Of a stretch of 64,000 bases of DNA, positions 48,309 to 57,497 are shown one piece after another; the first letter of the stretch is position 1, and the number at the start of each line of letters is the position of its first letter. Below the pieces are notes generated by a model. It saw only the letters and a list, made by a program, of their open reading frames with translations. It was not told the DNA's origin and ran no database searches. Location: the NCBI RefSeq assembly GCF_003013715.1, contig NC_072812.1:186001-250000 (forward strand), in the 5' to 3' direction. This stretch comes from Candidozyma auris (taxonomy: Eukaryota; Ascomycota; Pichiomycetes; Serinales; Metschnikowiaceae). The translations under genes were made by a program, and so were the position numbers.

Positions 48309-50150
48309 TCATAAAACAGACTCCAATTGTTTGGCCAAATGAAGACCTTCGGTGTTGAAATCAATCTCATTGATTTGCACCACATTGTATCTGACTCTCA
48401 TGTTACCATTGAAACTCTCCTGCTTGGCTCTTAATCTGAAGTTGAATTCCTTCATTGTCACAGAATCGACCAATTTGGAGAAGTCATGAACGTCACTCAT
48501 TTCTGCCTCCTTCATCTGCAACAACTCATTAGCACTCACCTGGAAGAGTGATTTGGCCTCGTTATCGAAGAGAGTGGCCCAAATTTGGCCGGTGTGATCC
48601 ATTATGGAACAGTTCAAGATATATCTGTAGTGAGGCTCAGCATAAGTAAGGTTACATCTTTCGCATCTCCAAGAACCACCGTCCTCAATAACTTTACGAT
48701 TGCAAGGGGTAGGGCCTCTGGAAGATACATTGACCTCGTTGTTGCAAGCAGGGTAGCAGAAGTTATCAGTCTTGAAATAGTTTATGGTTGCTTTGACAGA
48801 GAAATAATCAGGCTTTTCCTTCGTTCCCAATTCTTGCTGCTCTGCTTCCAAAATTGTCTTTCTGTTAGCCACGGAGTCTGCAGCACCGGACTCAATCTTC
48901 ATGCTTTGGAAGTTCTCGTTGACGCCCTTGTTATCGTACCATCCTTTCAATTGGTAAGCCTCAGGTATGTCAGGGTTGCTCATGATACTTCCAGCCTGAG
49001 TCAAACTCAATGATCTGCCACCAAAGTCTTGAACTTTCACACCCTTGATAGCTACTACGGATCCGGCTGGGATAGAGAAATCCACTGCAGTGGCGTTCCA
49101 CAAGCCCACGTCAATAGCAAAGTTAGAATCATCAACGATAGTGATATTTCTTCTGTTGAATGGCTTACCTGTAGATTTAGCAGTAATTTGGAACACCTCG
49201 TTGACGTTTTTGATCACACCCACGACGTCAAGTATAGCATCCTTTTCGGCATTCTGGATGTCACTCAATTTGGTGAAGTTGAAATTGATCTTTGGAACGT
49301 CCGCAGTATCAAAACACTCGGTAATTTCCGTGTCTTTGTCCAAAGACAACTCATATGGGTGACTTAAATGAGAAAACTTTGGTTTGGCTTGCTGGATACG
49401 CGCTCTTGTGACGTAGTAGACTTTACCCTCTTCCAATAAGTTGTAGAATTTATCAGCCATGTCATTGAAAGCAGTGGCTCTGATCTCATCAGACTCATCC
49501 AAAAAGTTCACATTAAAAAGCTTACCCTCACCTCTACTGTTGGACCATGTTCTGATCTCACCTTTATAAGAAATACGACCCTTGATGGTCCAGTTGTTCT
49601 GGTAGGGAGACAATGACTCAATAGGATTCACAGGTCTTTCAGGACCACGTCCCCGTGATTGCTGATTAGGCGCTTGCTTAGCTTTCTGAGGCTGTTGCTG
49701 AGGCTGTGGGCTGTTGCTCAGCAGAGCACCCTGGTTCCCTGTAACACTTGTCGCAGTGTCTTCTTCTGGGTGCTGGTCAAAATAGGTGTCGAGAGAGGTC
49801 AAGTCCGAAGAGATCCTCTCGGTCTTTGGCACGTCCACAGTGAGGTCCGAAATAAGCACAATTCTCTTCAAGGTCTTAGCCACTGTAAACAGTTTCACGG
49901 TGATAATAGAGAAACGAGCAAACCCATTTGCTTCCAAATACGCGTTGCAACGGGCGTCAATCAAGCCCTGGATCGAATACTTACCATCACTTATAACACA
50001 CCTGTATCTTCTGTCGGTGGCGGACTGCTCATTGATGACCTTTGAATTGGTCACCTGAAGACGGAGACCTTTATTTTCCCACAAGTGACAGGTAGACTTA
50101 CTAAGCGCCTCTTTTAGAGAGCCAGGTTGGACACCGTAGGTTTCGGGCAT
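48309..50150 (-). CDS. RFA1: Replication protein A large subunit Rfa1
   Basis: The 613-residue product matches RPA70 throughout (S. cerevisiae Rfa1 has 621). There is an N-terminal OB domain (about 1-115) and a Gln/Pro-rich linker (about 130-175). DNA-binding domains A (from NWTIKGRISYKGEIRTW), B (from about 300) and C (from about 440) follow. Domain C includes the zinc ribbon, with Cys pairs in CYPAC, PCNRK and RCERC. RPA coats single-stranded DNA in replication, repair and recombination. CTG appears to be avoided in conserved positions. Two CGCG-containing MCB-like elements lie just upstream of the ATG, suggesting G1/S expression. STR3 is further upstream on the same strand. Confidence 0.97.
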   Translation of the reverse strand: MPETYGVQPGSLKEALSKSTCHLWENKGLRLQVTNSKVINEQSATDRRYRCVISDGKYSIQGLIDARCNAYLEANGFARFSIITVKLFTVAKTLKRIVLISDLTVDVPKTERISSDLTSLDTYFDQHPEEDTATSVTGNQGALLSNSPQPQQQPQKAKQAPNQQSRGRGPERPVNPIESLSPYQNNWTIKGRISYKGEIRTWSNSRGEGKLFNVNFLDESDEIRATAFNDMADKFYNLLEEGKVYYVTRARIQQAKPKFSHLSHPYELSLDKDTEITECFDTADVPKINFNFTKLSDIQNAEKDAILDVVGVIKNVNEVFQITAKSTGKPFNRRNITIVDDSNFAIDVGLWNATAVDFSIPAGSVVAIKGVKVQDFGGRSLSLTQAGSIMSNPDIPEAYQLKGWYDNKGVNENFQSMKIESGAADSVANRKTILEAEQQELGTKEKPDYFSVKATINYFKTDNFCYPACNNEVNVSSRGPTPCNRKVIEDGGSWRCERCNLTYAEPHYRYILNCSIMDHTGQIWATLFDNEAKSLFQVSANELLQMKEAEMSDVHDFSKLVDSVTMKEFNFRLRAKQESFNGNMRVRYNVVQINEIDFNTEGLHLAKQLESVL

Positions 50151-50183
50151 ACTTTTAGGACACTAGATGTTGAAGACGAGTTT

Positions 50184-50207
50184 ACGCGATCTCCTTCGAT
50201 AGCGCGT
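50184..50207. promoter_or_regulatory. MCB-like elements upstream of RFA1
   Basis: ACGCG (50184-50188) and CGCGT (50203-50207) lie 34-57 bp upstream of the RFA1 ATG. ACGCG is the core of the MluI cell-cycle box bound by MBF, which drives replication genes at G1/S. Neither is the full ACGCGT. A GCGCGC-type run also occurs near 50403. The rest of the RFA1/STR3 gap (50151-50471) has no gene. Confidence 0.45.
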
Positions 50208-50471
50208 TCTGTTGATGGTGCAAGTATATGCAGGCCATTTATACGGCAATTCACTTGAGACAAGATCGAAGATTTCTCATATGTGGTCGCTTACAGTGAA
50301 CAATGTGACGTCCTCTTGTCTATTATATTACGATATCGTTATCTACGGATTTTTTTTTCTCCAATTCAGAATATATATACCATCTATCATGCTGTATCCA
50401 TCAGCGCGCTCTGAATTGCAGCCAGTGGCCACAATGAGAGTGGAACCCTCAAAATCGTTTATTTCGCTGAT

Positions 50472-51686
50472 TCACAATTTGGGCTGGATGCCAATGGCAT
50501 TGTACAATTCATCTCTCTCGTTTATCTTGACCGCTCCACTTTTCAAAAGCGCCCGCGTCAAGTCGTATATCAAGTCGTCCACATTTTCAATACCAATGCA
50601 CAATCTTATCAAGTCTTCCGGGAAATCTCTTTCTTCTCTCGTCTTCGAGTCAATTGAAGCATGTGACATCTTGCATGGCATCGAAATCAACGAGTTGACG
50701 CACCCAAAAGAGACTGCAATGCCGAAAATGTCCGTCGACTCCACAATCTTCTCAGACATCTTGATGGAGCCCGTCTCGAAACTCAACACTGCGCCCGCGC
50801 CCTTACATTGGCTCTGATGCAAGCTATATTGAGGGTGCGATGGCAACCCTGTGTAGCGTACCTTGAAGCCAGCATTTTGCAAGAATTCTGCTATTCTCGA
50901 ACAGTTTTTCTGTTGCCTCTCAACTCTCACTGCCAAGGTACGCAAACCTCTGCTTAACAACCAGGAATCAAAGGGACTCAACCCACACCCGGTGGAGTTG
51001 ATCACAAAGTATATACGCTCAGCCAACTTAGGATCGCGGGTACCGATCACACCGGCCATGATATCGTGGTGGCCATTTAGGTACTTAGTTGCTGACTCAT
51101 ATTGGATGTCTACGCCTAAATCCAAGGGAGTCATCAAAATAGGAGTCATCATGGTGTTGTCGAAAACAACAATACAGTCTGGATTGACTGCGTGGGCGTG
51201 GTCAGTGATAGCTTTGACATCACAAACCTTCATCAACGGATTTGTGGGGGACTCCAAGAAAATCATCTTTATGCGGGGGGTGATTTTCGACTTGATCAAC
51301 TCTGTGTTCGTTGTATCATAATGATGAACCACTAGATCTCCCTTGTTGTTCATATATGTCAATAGCCTATGGGTGCCTCCGTACAAGTCGTCGCCAGCGA
51401 TCACCTCGTCTCCAGGTTGAAGCAACCGCAAAATCACATCAAGACATCCCATGCCCGAAGTCACAGCAAATGTCTGGCTGGCCTTCATGATCTTTGCCAT
51501 GTGGTTCTGTAAATGTGTTCTAGTTGGGTTTCCCGAACGAGTGTAGTCGTACGCGCCCATATTGGAGAGGGACTCTTGCTTAAATGTGGCAGACTGATAC
51601 AAAGGCGGCACGCTGGCGTTGTGTTGATCATTGGACTTGTTGAGAACCAACTCGGTCTCGATGTTGTACGGTTTTGTTTTGGTCAT
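50472..51686 (-). CDS. STR3: Cystathionine beta-lyase Str3
   Basis: The 404-residue product is a PLP-dependent Cys/Met-metabolism enzyme. The pyridoxal lysine is K201 in SATKYLNGHHD. Other landmarks are YTRSGNPTR, VTSGMGCLDV, GDDLYGGTHRL and FDNTMMTPIL, the last favouring Str3-type beta-lyase over cystathionine gamma-synthase. It cleaves cystathionine to homocysteine, pyruvate and ammonia in methionine synthesis. The protein ends in PKL, a plausible peroxisomal PTS1; Str3 is peroxisomal in S. cerevisiae. A Cbf1-type site (TCACGTG) lies 294 bp upstream, consistent with Met4/Cbf1 control of sulfur genes. The start is the only suitable ATG. Confidence 0.92.
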   Translation of the reverse strand: MTKTKPYNIETELVLNKSNDQHNASVPPLYQSATFKQESLSNMGAYDYTRSGNPTRTHLQNHMAKIMKASQTFAVTSGMGCLDVILRLLQPGDEVIAGDDLYGGTHRLLTYMNNKGDLVVHHYDTTNTELIKSKITPRIKMIFLESPTNPLMKVCDVKAITDHAHAVNPDCIVVFDNTMMTPILMTPLDLGVDIQYESATKYLNGHHDIMAGVIGTRDPKLAERIYFVINSTGCGLSPFDSWLLSRGLRTLAVRVERQQKNCSRIAEFLQNAGFKVRYTGLPSHPQYSLHQSQCKGAGAVLSFETGSIKMSEKIVESTDIFGIAVSFGCVNSLISMPCKMSHASIDSKTREERDFPEDLIRLCIGIENVDDLIYDLTRALLKSGAVKINERDELYNAIGIQPKL

Positions 51687-52117
51687 TTGTGGAGAAACAA
51701 GTGTTGTAGACGAGTTTTTTCAAATATTCGCTTTGTACTTCTAGTCATCTGCGGATTGCAATTACTCACGGGACTGATATGACTCTGTGCAGGCATGAAT
51801 CTGGGGATCCCCCACTTGATAAGATCTTCTGAGGTTTCAAACTGATGTGAAGAATATAAAGAACAGCATGATGGTCTTCCCAATCACTTATCATGATACA
51901 CCAATGCAAAAATCTGATAATATAACTTATGGGAAACTTTAGGAGTGCCTCAATAGAAATTGCTATATCTAAGGTGCTTTCACGTGATCCCACTCACGTT
52001 TCACAAGATTCTTTACTACCCGTCTACAGATTACCTCCAGCTTAATTAATTTACCTGTTGATCCAGTATATGCGAGTTTAATTTACAGAGAATATGACGA
52101 CATAGAAACTAGCCCAT
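51687..52117. promoter_or_regulatory. STR3 promoter with Cbf1-type site
   Basis: TCACGTG occurs at 51980-51986, followed closely by ACTCACGT. A GATCCCCCAC element is at 51806-51815, within GGGGATCCCC. Cbf1 with Met4/Met28 binds TCACGTG at sulfur-assimilation genes. The part near 52100 is the 3' flank of the complex I gene. Confidence 0.55.
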
Positions 52118-52849
52118 TTACAAATCGGCTCTGGTGAATTTACGGACATCGTTTGGCTCGGGATTGTTCAAGACCTTCCTGCCGCTCAATGGTTCGCACG
52201 AGATTCTGCCGGAGACTGGGCCCATCTTCTCCAAAGGCTTGCCCTCTTGTAATGTCTTCAAAATAGCGACAGTCTTTTCTGGGGTCAAGTCTTCGTGGTA
52301 GTCATCATCAACAGCCATCATTGGGGCGTTGACACAAGCACCTAAACATTCAACTTCCTGGAAAGTAAACATCTTGTCTGGAGTAGTCTGGCCCGGCCCG
52401 ATTTTGAGGTAGTCCTTAATGGCCTTCATGATATCGTCAGACCCACATAACTGGCACGGAGTGGTGGTGCAAACCTGAATATTGTGCTTCCCCATGGGGT
52501 GTCTCATGTACATGGTGTAGAAAGTGGCAACCTCATACACTCTCATTGGGGGCATGTCCAACATTTTAGCCACGTAGTTCATGACGGAGATGGAGGTGAA
52601 TCCCAACTGCCTCTGGCCCAAATCTAATAAGGGCATCACGGCACCTTTCTTATACTGAGGAGGGTATTTGGCGATGATTTCTTCTGCTCTCTTCTTGTTC
52701 TCGGAGTTGAACTCAAAAGGGATACTGGGGTTGTCTTCCTTGATGTCTCTGTGAACAGCGAGGATACTGGAGTTTCTGAGTGACGCCCTCATGAGAGTAG
52801 CTGGAGCGACTCTAGGGGTCACCAAGCTTTTAGCCAATTGACGGAACAT
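52118..52849 (-). CDS. Complex I 24-kDa subunit (NDUFV2/NuoE type)
   Basis: The 243-residue product is the [2Fe-2S] subunit of mitochondrial NADH:ubiquinone oxidoreductase. The four cluster cysteines are in VCTTTPCQLCG and ECLGACVNAP. MPPMRVYEVATFYTMY is diagnostic. The first 30 residues (MFRQLAKSLVTPRVAP) form a typical Arg-rich presequence without acidic residues. The subunit carries cluster N1a next to the FMN subunit in the matrix arm. S. cerevisiae has lost complex I, so the gene argues for a different yeast lineage. The start is the first ATG. Confidence 0.96.
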   Translation of the reverse strand: MFRQLAKSLVTPRVAPATLMRASLRNSSILAVHRDIKEDNPSIPFEFNSENKKRAEEIIAKYPPQYKKGAVMPLLDLGQRQLGFTSISVMNYVAKMLDMPPMRVYEVATFYTMYMRHPMGKHNIQVCTTTPCQLCGSDDIMKAIKDYLKIGPGQTTPDKMFTFQEVECLGACVNAPMMAVDDDYHEDLTPEKTVAILKTLQEGKPLEKMGPVSGRISCEPLSGRKVLNNPEPNDVRKFTRADL

Positions 52850-53809
52850 GATGCTAGTGTCTTTTGTATGATATGCAAAGATGTAAATGGTTTACACAGA
52901 TGACGAGTGTGGGTTTTATAGATGTTTAGCACGAAGTACCCATGGGTTTTTTTTTTTGCTAATGTATGGGGGCACTGTACAGAGAGCGTAACGAGTAAAT
53001 GCCCGAGTCCCATTGGCCATACTATTATACCTGTACACAAGGTGGCACCCCAACTCCGGAATCCCCAATGGAAGACATGAAATGATGGAATGTAAGGAAT
53101 ATCAGGCTGTTCTTAACTTTGACAAAGTAGAGATGAAACTACGTGAATTTTATATGCAATGAGTTCCAGGAAATTGTTTGAAGTTATTGAGCGTTTTATT
53201 TCACAGTTTCGCAGCCAGTCTGTAGAAGATGTTGAGCATCTGACAAGCAGGTAAACTACTTGTGTGATTATTTCTCTCTGTTACGCACACAATTTGTTAC
53301 ATACTCAATTGAAAGTTGCTGGACTTGTATGTGTTTAGTCTTCGATGAAAGTATCATAATTTAAATAAAACAATGGATTAATATGTCCTATTGCAGTACT
53401 TAAGTTGTCTCTGAAATTCAAGACCTTTAAAATGGAACTACCTCCCGCCCAAATATACCCGTTTAAAATAAAGAAAACTAAAAAATTCATATATTTGCTT
53501 ACGCTGTGTTGATGTCCATCTCCCATGTCCCATTCAGGTCTTCTCTGCAGTGCCGACCGATTTCGATTGTAATTAACCGCACACCACCACAAGGCTATCA
53601 ATCCACTGTACAACCTCGAAGGACTCCGTATACGATTGTATAACTACGCTGACACATACAAGGGACAAGAGAACTTGTTATTCACCAGTTTAATTCTCTA
53701 CGATATTGAATCTGCGGCGCATCTTTACCCTGACACAATATTCCAAACAATTGATAGACACACACACAAAGAAAGAAACACTCCACAAGACCATTTCACA
53801 TAACATTTA
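52850..53809. other. Divergent intergenic region, complex I gene / CDH1
   Basis: This 960-bp gap contains a T-run near 52948-52957 and an exact copy of the recurring 13-bp word at 53207-53219. Reading frames inside are short and lack recognisable protein character. It should hold both promoters and a long CDH1 leader. Confidence 0.5.
53207..53219 (+). repeat. Intergenic 13-mer TTTCGCAGCCAGT, copy 2
   Basis: An exact copy about 590 bp before CDH1 and 360 bp from the complex I gene start. Confidence 0.6.
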
Positions 53810-55534
53810 ATGGACAATCCCTTTGATGCAAGGAACTCACCAGCGCCTGGGGGCTCAAAGAATGATAGTGCGTCTAATCCGCTAGAGACCCCACGCTCGC
53901 CATCTCGCTCCACAAGGAACTTATCACCACCGAAACCAGGGGATCAGTATGGTACGTTCCCCTCAACGTCGCCAAGACGTCGATACAACGGACGCTCGCT
54001 ATTTAGTGACCGATACATACCCAACAGAACCGGTGTGGATCTCCAGGCGGCGTTCAGCTTAACGAATCAGGAGGTTTTGCCTGATTTCCGGGCATCTCGA
54101 GCATCTGGAGCAGGAAATACTCTGTCAGCAAATGCAGAGGAACGGGATGCAAACGAAATTGAAATTCGAAAGGAGGAAGAAGCTAATCGACTGTTCTCTA
54201 GTGTTCTAAAGGCAGAACTCTTTGGTGATCATGTCCCTATGGCTACTGCGGACCTCTCTCGATCGAATGCTAGGCCAGATAAGAAAAATGACCTAGCAAG
54301 TAACATGAGATCCTCCAATCACTCTTCGACCATGCTCACCGCCGGCGGAAGCATCCCATCCTCAGGCAGGACTACTCCCCCACGAACAACGGCGAACACT
54401 GGTGTAATGTCTACTCCTCGTCTGAGCACTAATATGTTCACATATCAGCTGCCCAGTAAGCAGAGACCCATATCAAGAGACCTACAACATGAGCTTTTTT
54501 CTTTATCTCCTGTGAGACTGGAGTCACAGAAGTTCTTACTCAGCCCACAGAAGAAACCCAGAAACATTTCAAAGGTCCCGTACAGAGTCCTTGATGCTCC
54601 TGACCTTTCGGATGATTTTTATCTCAACTTAGTTGACTGGGGCTCTCAGGATGTTCTTGCGGTGGGCCTCGGGGACTCCGTGTATCTTTGGGATGGACTG
54701 ACGCAGTCTGTGGAAAGACTCTGCGTATTAGAAAACAAGGACAAGGTCACATCGCTCAGCTGGATTGGGTCTGGAACCCACTTGGCTGTCGGTACCCTGA
54801 AAGGCTTGGTGGAGATTTGGGATGCCACGAAGACGAGATGCGTACGTACCATGACAGGTCATAAGCTACGAGTCAGTGCGTTGGCATGGAATGAACACAT
54901 TTTGTCGAGTGGTTCAAGGGATAGAACAATTTACAACCGAGACGTCAGAATCCTGGATCACTACGTGAACTGTTTTGAGCACCACAAGCAAGAAGTGTGT
55001 GGCCTCAAGTGGAATGTTGAAGAAAACAAACTAGCCAGTGGAGGCAATGACAATAATTTATTTATTTGGGATGCACTCAACACCAAGCCTTTACATCAGT
55101 TCACTGAGCATAATGCTGCGGTAAAGGCAATTGCATGGTCGCCGCATCAGCGTGGTATACTAGCCTCTGGAGGTGGAACTGCTGATAAGACCATCAAAGT
55201 GTGGAACACTCTCACAGGTAACCGTATAAACAATGTTGAAACTGGATCTCAGGTGTGTAACTTGATTTGGTCAAAGAATTCCAATGAGCTTGTATCGACC
55301 CATGGCTACTCTAGAAATCAAATCATTGTGTGGAAGTACCTGTCAATGCAGCAGATTGCGCAGCTTACTGGTCATACCTACAGGGTCCTCTACTTATCGA
55401 TGTCGCCAGACGGAGAAACGATAGTCACCGGAGCTGGAGACGAAACGCTAAGGTTCTGGAACGTTTTTGAGAAGAATCGGAATAATGAGCCTCCTGCTTC
55501 GGTGCTTTTGGACGCTTTCCTGCGCTTGCGGTGA
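53810..55534 (+). CDS. CDH1: APC/C activator Cdh1 (Hct1)
   Basis: The 574-residue product has the Cdh1 plan. The C-box is D67-RYIPNR, the conserved linker KVPYRVLDAP precedes DDFYLNLVDW, and a seven-bladed WD40 propeller binds degron motifs. The C-terminal dipeptide LR takes the place of the usual Ile-Arg tail. Cdh1 directs the anaphase-promoting complex to mitotic cyclins and other substrates in late mitosis and G1. Several TP/SP sites in the first 240 residues are likely Cdk sites. Eight in-frame CTG codons (residues 128, 205, 214, 237, 297, 382, 511, 571) all avoid leucines I recall as conserved and fit serine. Cdc20 is less likely given the VPYRVLDAPDLSDDF segment. Confidence 0.95.
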   Translation: MDNPFDARNSPAPGGSKNDSASNPLETPRSPSRSTRNLSPPKPGDQYGTFPSTSPRRRYNGRSLFSDRYIPNRTGVDLQAAFSLTNQEVLPDFRASRASGAGNTLSANAEERDANEIEIRKEEEANRLFSSVLKAELFGDHVPMATADLSRSNARPDKKNDLASNMRSSNHSSTMLTAGGSIPSSGRTTPPRTTANTGVMSTPRLSTNMFTYQLPSKQRPISRDLQHELFSLSPVRLESQKFLLSPQKKPRNISKVPYRVLDAPDLSDDFYLNLVDWGSQDVLAVGLGDSVYLWDGLTQSVERLCVLENKDKVTSLSWIGSGTHLAVGTLKGLVEIWDATKTRCVRTMTGHKLRVSALAWNEHILSSGSRDRTIYNRDVRILDHYVNCFEHHKQEVCGLKWNVEENKLASGGNDNNLFIWDALNTKPLHQFTEHNAAVKAIAWSPHQRGILASGGGTADKTIKVWNTLTGNRINNVETGSQVCNLIWSKNSNELVSTHGYSRNQIIVWKYLSMQQIAQLTGHTYRVLYLSMSPDGETIVTGAGDETLRFWNVFEKNRNNEPPASVLLDAFLRLR

Positions 55535-55890
55535 GTCAAGCATGAACATGCCTAACAAATCAATCACACTCGGCTGGTTGTATTTTCACCTTAATTGAAT
55601 CTGTTTGAGTTATCGCCGTGCGAATAACTCAGACTTTCCCCAACTTTTCTTTTTTATTTTTTTTTGTCTATCCATGGAAGTTACCGCTGGTTCCTGAATA
55701 AGTATACCTGAAAATTCGCACATAAACAGAAGGTGACATCGAGTGTCCACTATCGATAGGCGGGAGCGCGATAAAACGGTGCCGCGCTTGTATTACTCAG
55801 AGTGTGCTGTATAAAGTTGGAAGACTCGCTCATTGTCGAGGCACGAAATTCTTCTTATATTTATTTGCCAAGCAGTCTTTCGCAAGAACT
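55535..55890 (+). promoter_or_regulatory. ARO8 promoter
   Basis: This 356-bp gap contains a T-run near 55649-55664 and a TATA box (TATAAAG, 55810-55816) 75 bp before the ARO8 ATG. ATAACTCAG and ATTACTCAG are one-base variants of Gcn4 sites at best. No gene is seen. Confidence 0.5.
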
Positions 55891-57363
55891 ATGTCGAAAC
55901 CACAAGCCAAAGATCTCTCTCATTTGTTGTCCGCTGAGGCAAAGTCCAGAAAGAATTCGCCCTTGAAGAGCGCTTTCAAGTACTTCAATCAGCCAGGTAT
56001 GACTTTCTTGGGTGGTGGATTACCTCTCTCGGATTACTTCCCATTTAAAAAAATCACTTTGGAATCACCTAGCCCTCCATTTGCAAATGGCATTGGGGCT
56101 CAAGTGACTGACGAAGACAAGACTGTTGTCGAAGTTTTCAAGGACAAGACCTTGAATGACCCAAAGTACAAGGACGTCGAATTATCCAGATCCTTGCAGT
56201 ATGGCTACACCGAGGGTGCTCCAGAGCTCCTTGAGTATTTAAAGGAACACACCGACCTAATTCACAAGGTTCCCTATGCTGACTGGGACTTGATTTGCAG
56301 CATTGGTAACACTGAATCATGGGATGCCGTCTTGCGAACTTTCACTGCTCGTGGCGATGCCATTTTGGTTGAGGAACACACTTTCTCTTCTGCTTTGGAG
56401 GCTGCGCATGCCCAGGGCATCAATACCATCCCTATGGCTATGGATGAAGAGGGTATAATTCCTGAATCTTTGGCGAAGCAATTGGATCAATGGGTTGGCG
56501 ACAAGCCCAAGTTGTTGTACACCATCTGCACTGGGCAAAATCCCACAGGATCTTGCTTGTCCGCAGATAGAAGAAAGGCTGTCTATAAGCTTGCTCAGCA
56601 GCACGACATACTCATTATTGAAGATGAGCCATACTACTTTTTGCAAATGGAGCCATACACCCAGAATATTGAGGAGAGAAGCAAGAGGCATGTTCACTCT
56701 CACGAAGAGTTCCTCCAGGCGTTAGTTCCGTCTTTTCTTTCCTTGGATGTGGAGGGTCGTGTTATTAGATTAGATTCAGTCTCAAAGACCATTGCTCCAG
56801 GCTCTAGATTTGGTTGGATTGTCGGTCAGGCCAAATTCTTGGAGAGATTAGTGAGATATCATGAAGTGACTATTCAAGTTCCATCTGGATTTAGTCAGTC
56901 TGCCTTGAACGGTTTATTCCAGAGATGGGGCCAGAAGGGCTATTTGGACTGGTTGATGGGTTTGAGAGCGGTCTACACCCACAACAGAGATGTTGCCATC
57001 GATTCCTTGCACAAATACTTCCCCAAGGAGGTCGTGCAGATCTTGCCACCAGTGGCTGGTATGTTTTTTGTTGTCCAAATTGACGCAAGCAAGCATCCCA
57101 AGTTCAAGGAATTGGGCGAGTCTCCATTGAGAGTTGAAGAGTCTATCTACAGAAAGGGATTAGAAAGAGGTACGTTGATGATTCCAGGTTCGTGGTTCAA
57201 GGCCGAGGGTCAAACTTCCCCACCACAGCCACCGACGCCAAAGGATCCTGCGCTCAACAAGTACATTTTCTTTAGAGGTACCTACGCTGCTGTGCCAATG
57301 GATGAGTTGGAGAATGGTTTGAGAAAATTCGGCGTTGCTGTGCATGAGGAATTCGGTTTGTGA
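55891..57363 (+). CDS. ARO8: Aromatic aminotransferase I Aro8
   Basis: The 490-residue product is a fold-type I aminotransferase of the Aro8/kynurenine-aminotransferase group. K299 in the SKTIAPG segment should carry PLP, preceded by RLDSV and followed by the RFGWIVG loop. Other marks are the N-terminal FLGGGLP, SLQYGYTEGAPEL, GQNPTGS and EDEPYYFLQ. Aro8 transaminates phenylalanine, tyrosine and tryptophan with 2-oxoglutarate and also takes part in lysine synthesis through 2-aminoadipate. I use the ATG at 55891; the open frame continues upstream but lacks an ATG and would overlap the TATA box. CTG does not appear in its conserved segments. Confidence 0.95.
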   Translation: MSKPQAKDLSHLLSAEAKSRKNSPLKSAFKYFNQPGMTFLGGGLPLSDYFPFKKITLESPSPPFANGIGAQVTDEDKTVVEVFKDKTLNDPKYKDVELSRSLQYGYTEGAPELLEYLKEHTDLIHKVPYADWDLICSIGNTESWDAVLRTFTARGDAILVEEHTFSSALEAAHAQGINTIPMAMDEEGIIPESLAKQLDQWVGDKPKLLYTICTGQNPTGSCLSADRRKAVYKLAQQHDILIIEDEPYYFLQMEPYTQNIEERSKRHVHSHEEFLQALVPSFLSLDVEGRVIRLDSVSKTIAPGSRFGWIVGQAKFLERLVRYHEVTIQVPSGFSQSALNGLFQRWGQKGYLDWLMGLRAVYTHNRDVAIDSLHKYFPKEVVQILPPVAGMFFVVQIDASKHPKFKELGESPLRVEESIYRKGLERGTLMIPGSWFKAEGQTSPPQPPTPKDPALNKYIFFRGTYAAVPMDELENGLRKFGVAVHEEFGL

Positions 57364-57436
57364 AGTAGAATTAATAAATGTAATCGACTAGGCAATTGAA
57401 AGGTGTAGCGAAGTGGAAAAGTAGGTGGAGGAGATC

Positions 57437-57449
57437 TTTCGCAGCCAGT
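57437..57449 (+). repeat. Intergenic 13-mer TTTCGCAGCCAGT, copy 3
   Basis: An exact copy, 49-61 bp upstream of the HIR1 ATG and just before a TATAAAG (57463-57469). This is the most promoter-like of the copies. Confidence 0.6.
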
Positions 57450-57497
57450 GCGCTCCCTCTGTATAAAGATTGTATCAACTACCGACACTAGTAACCA

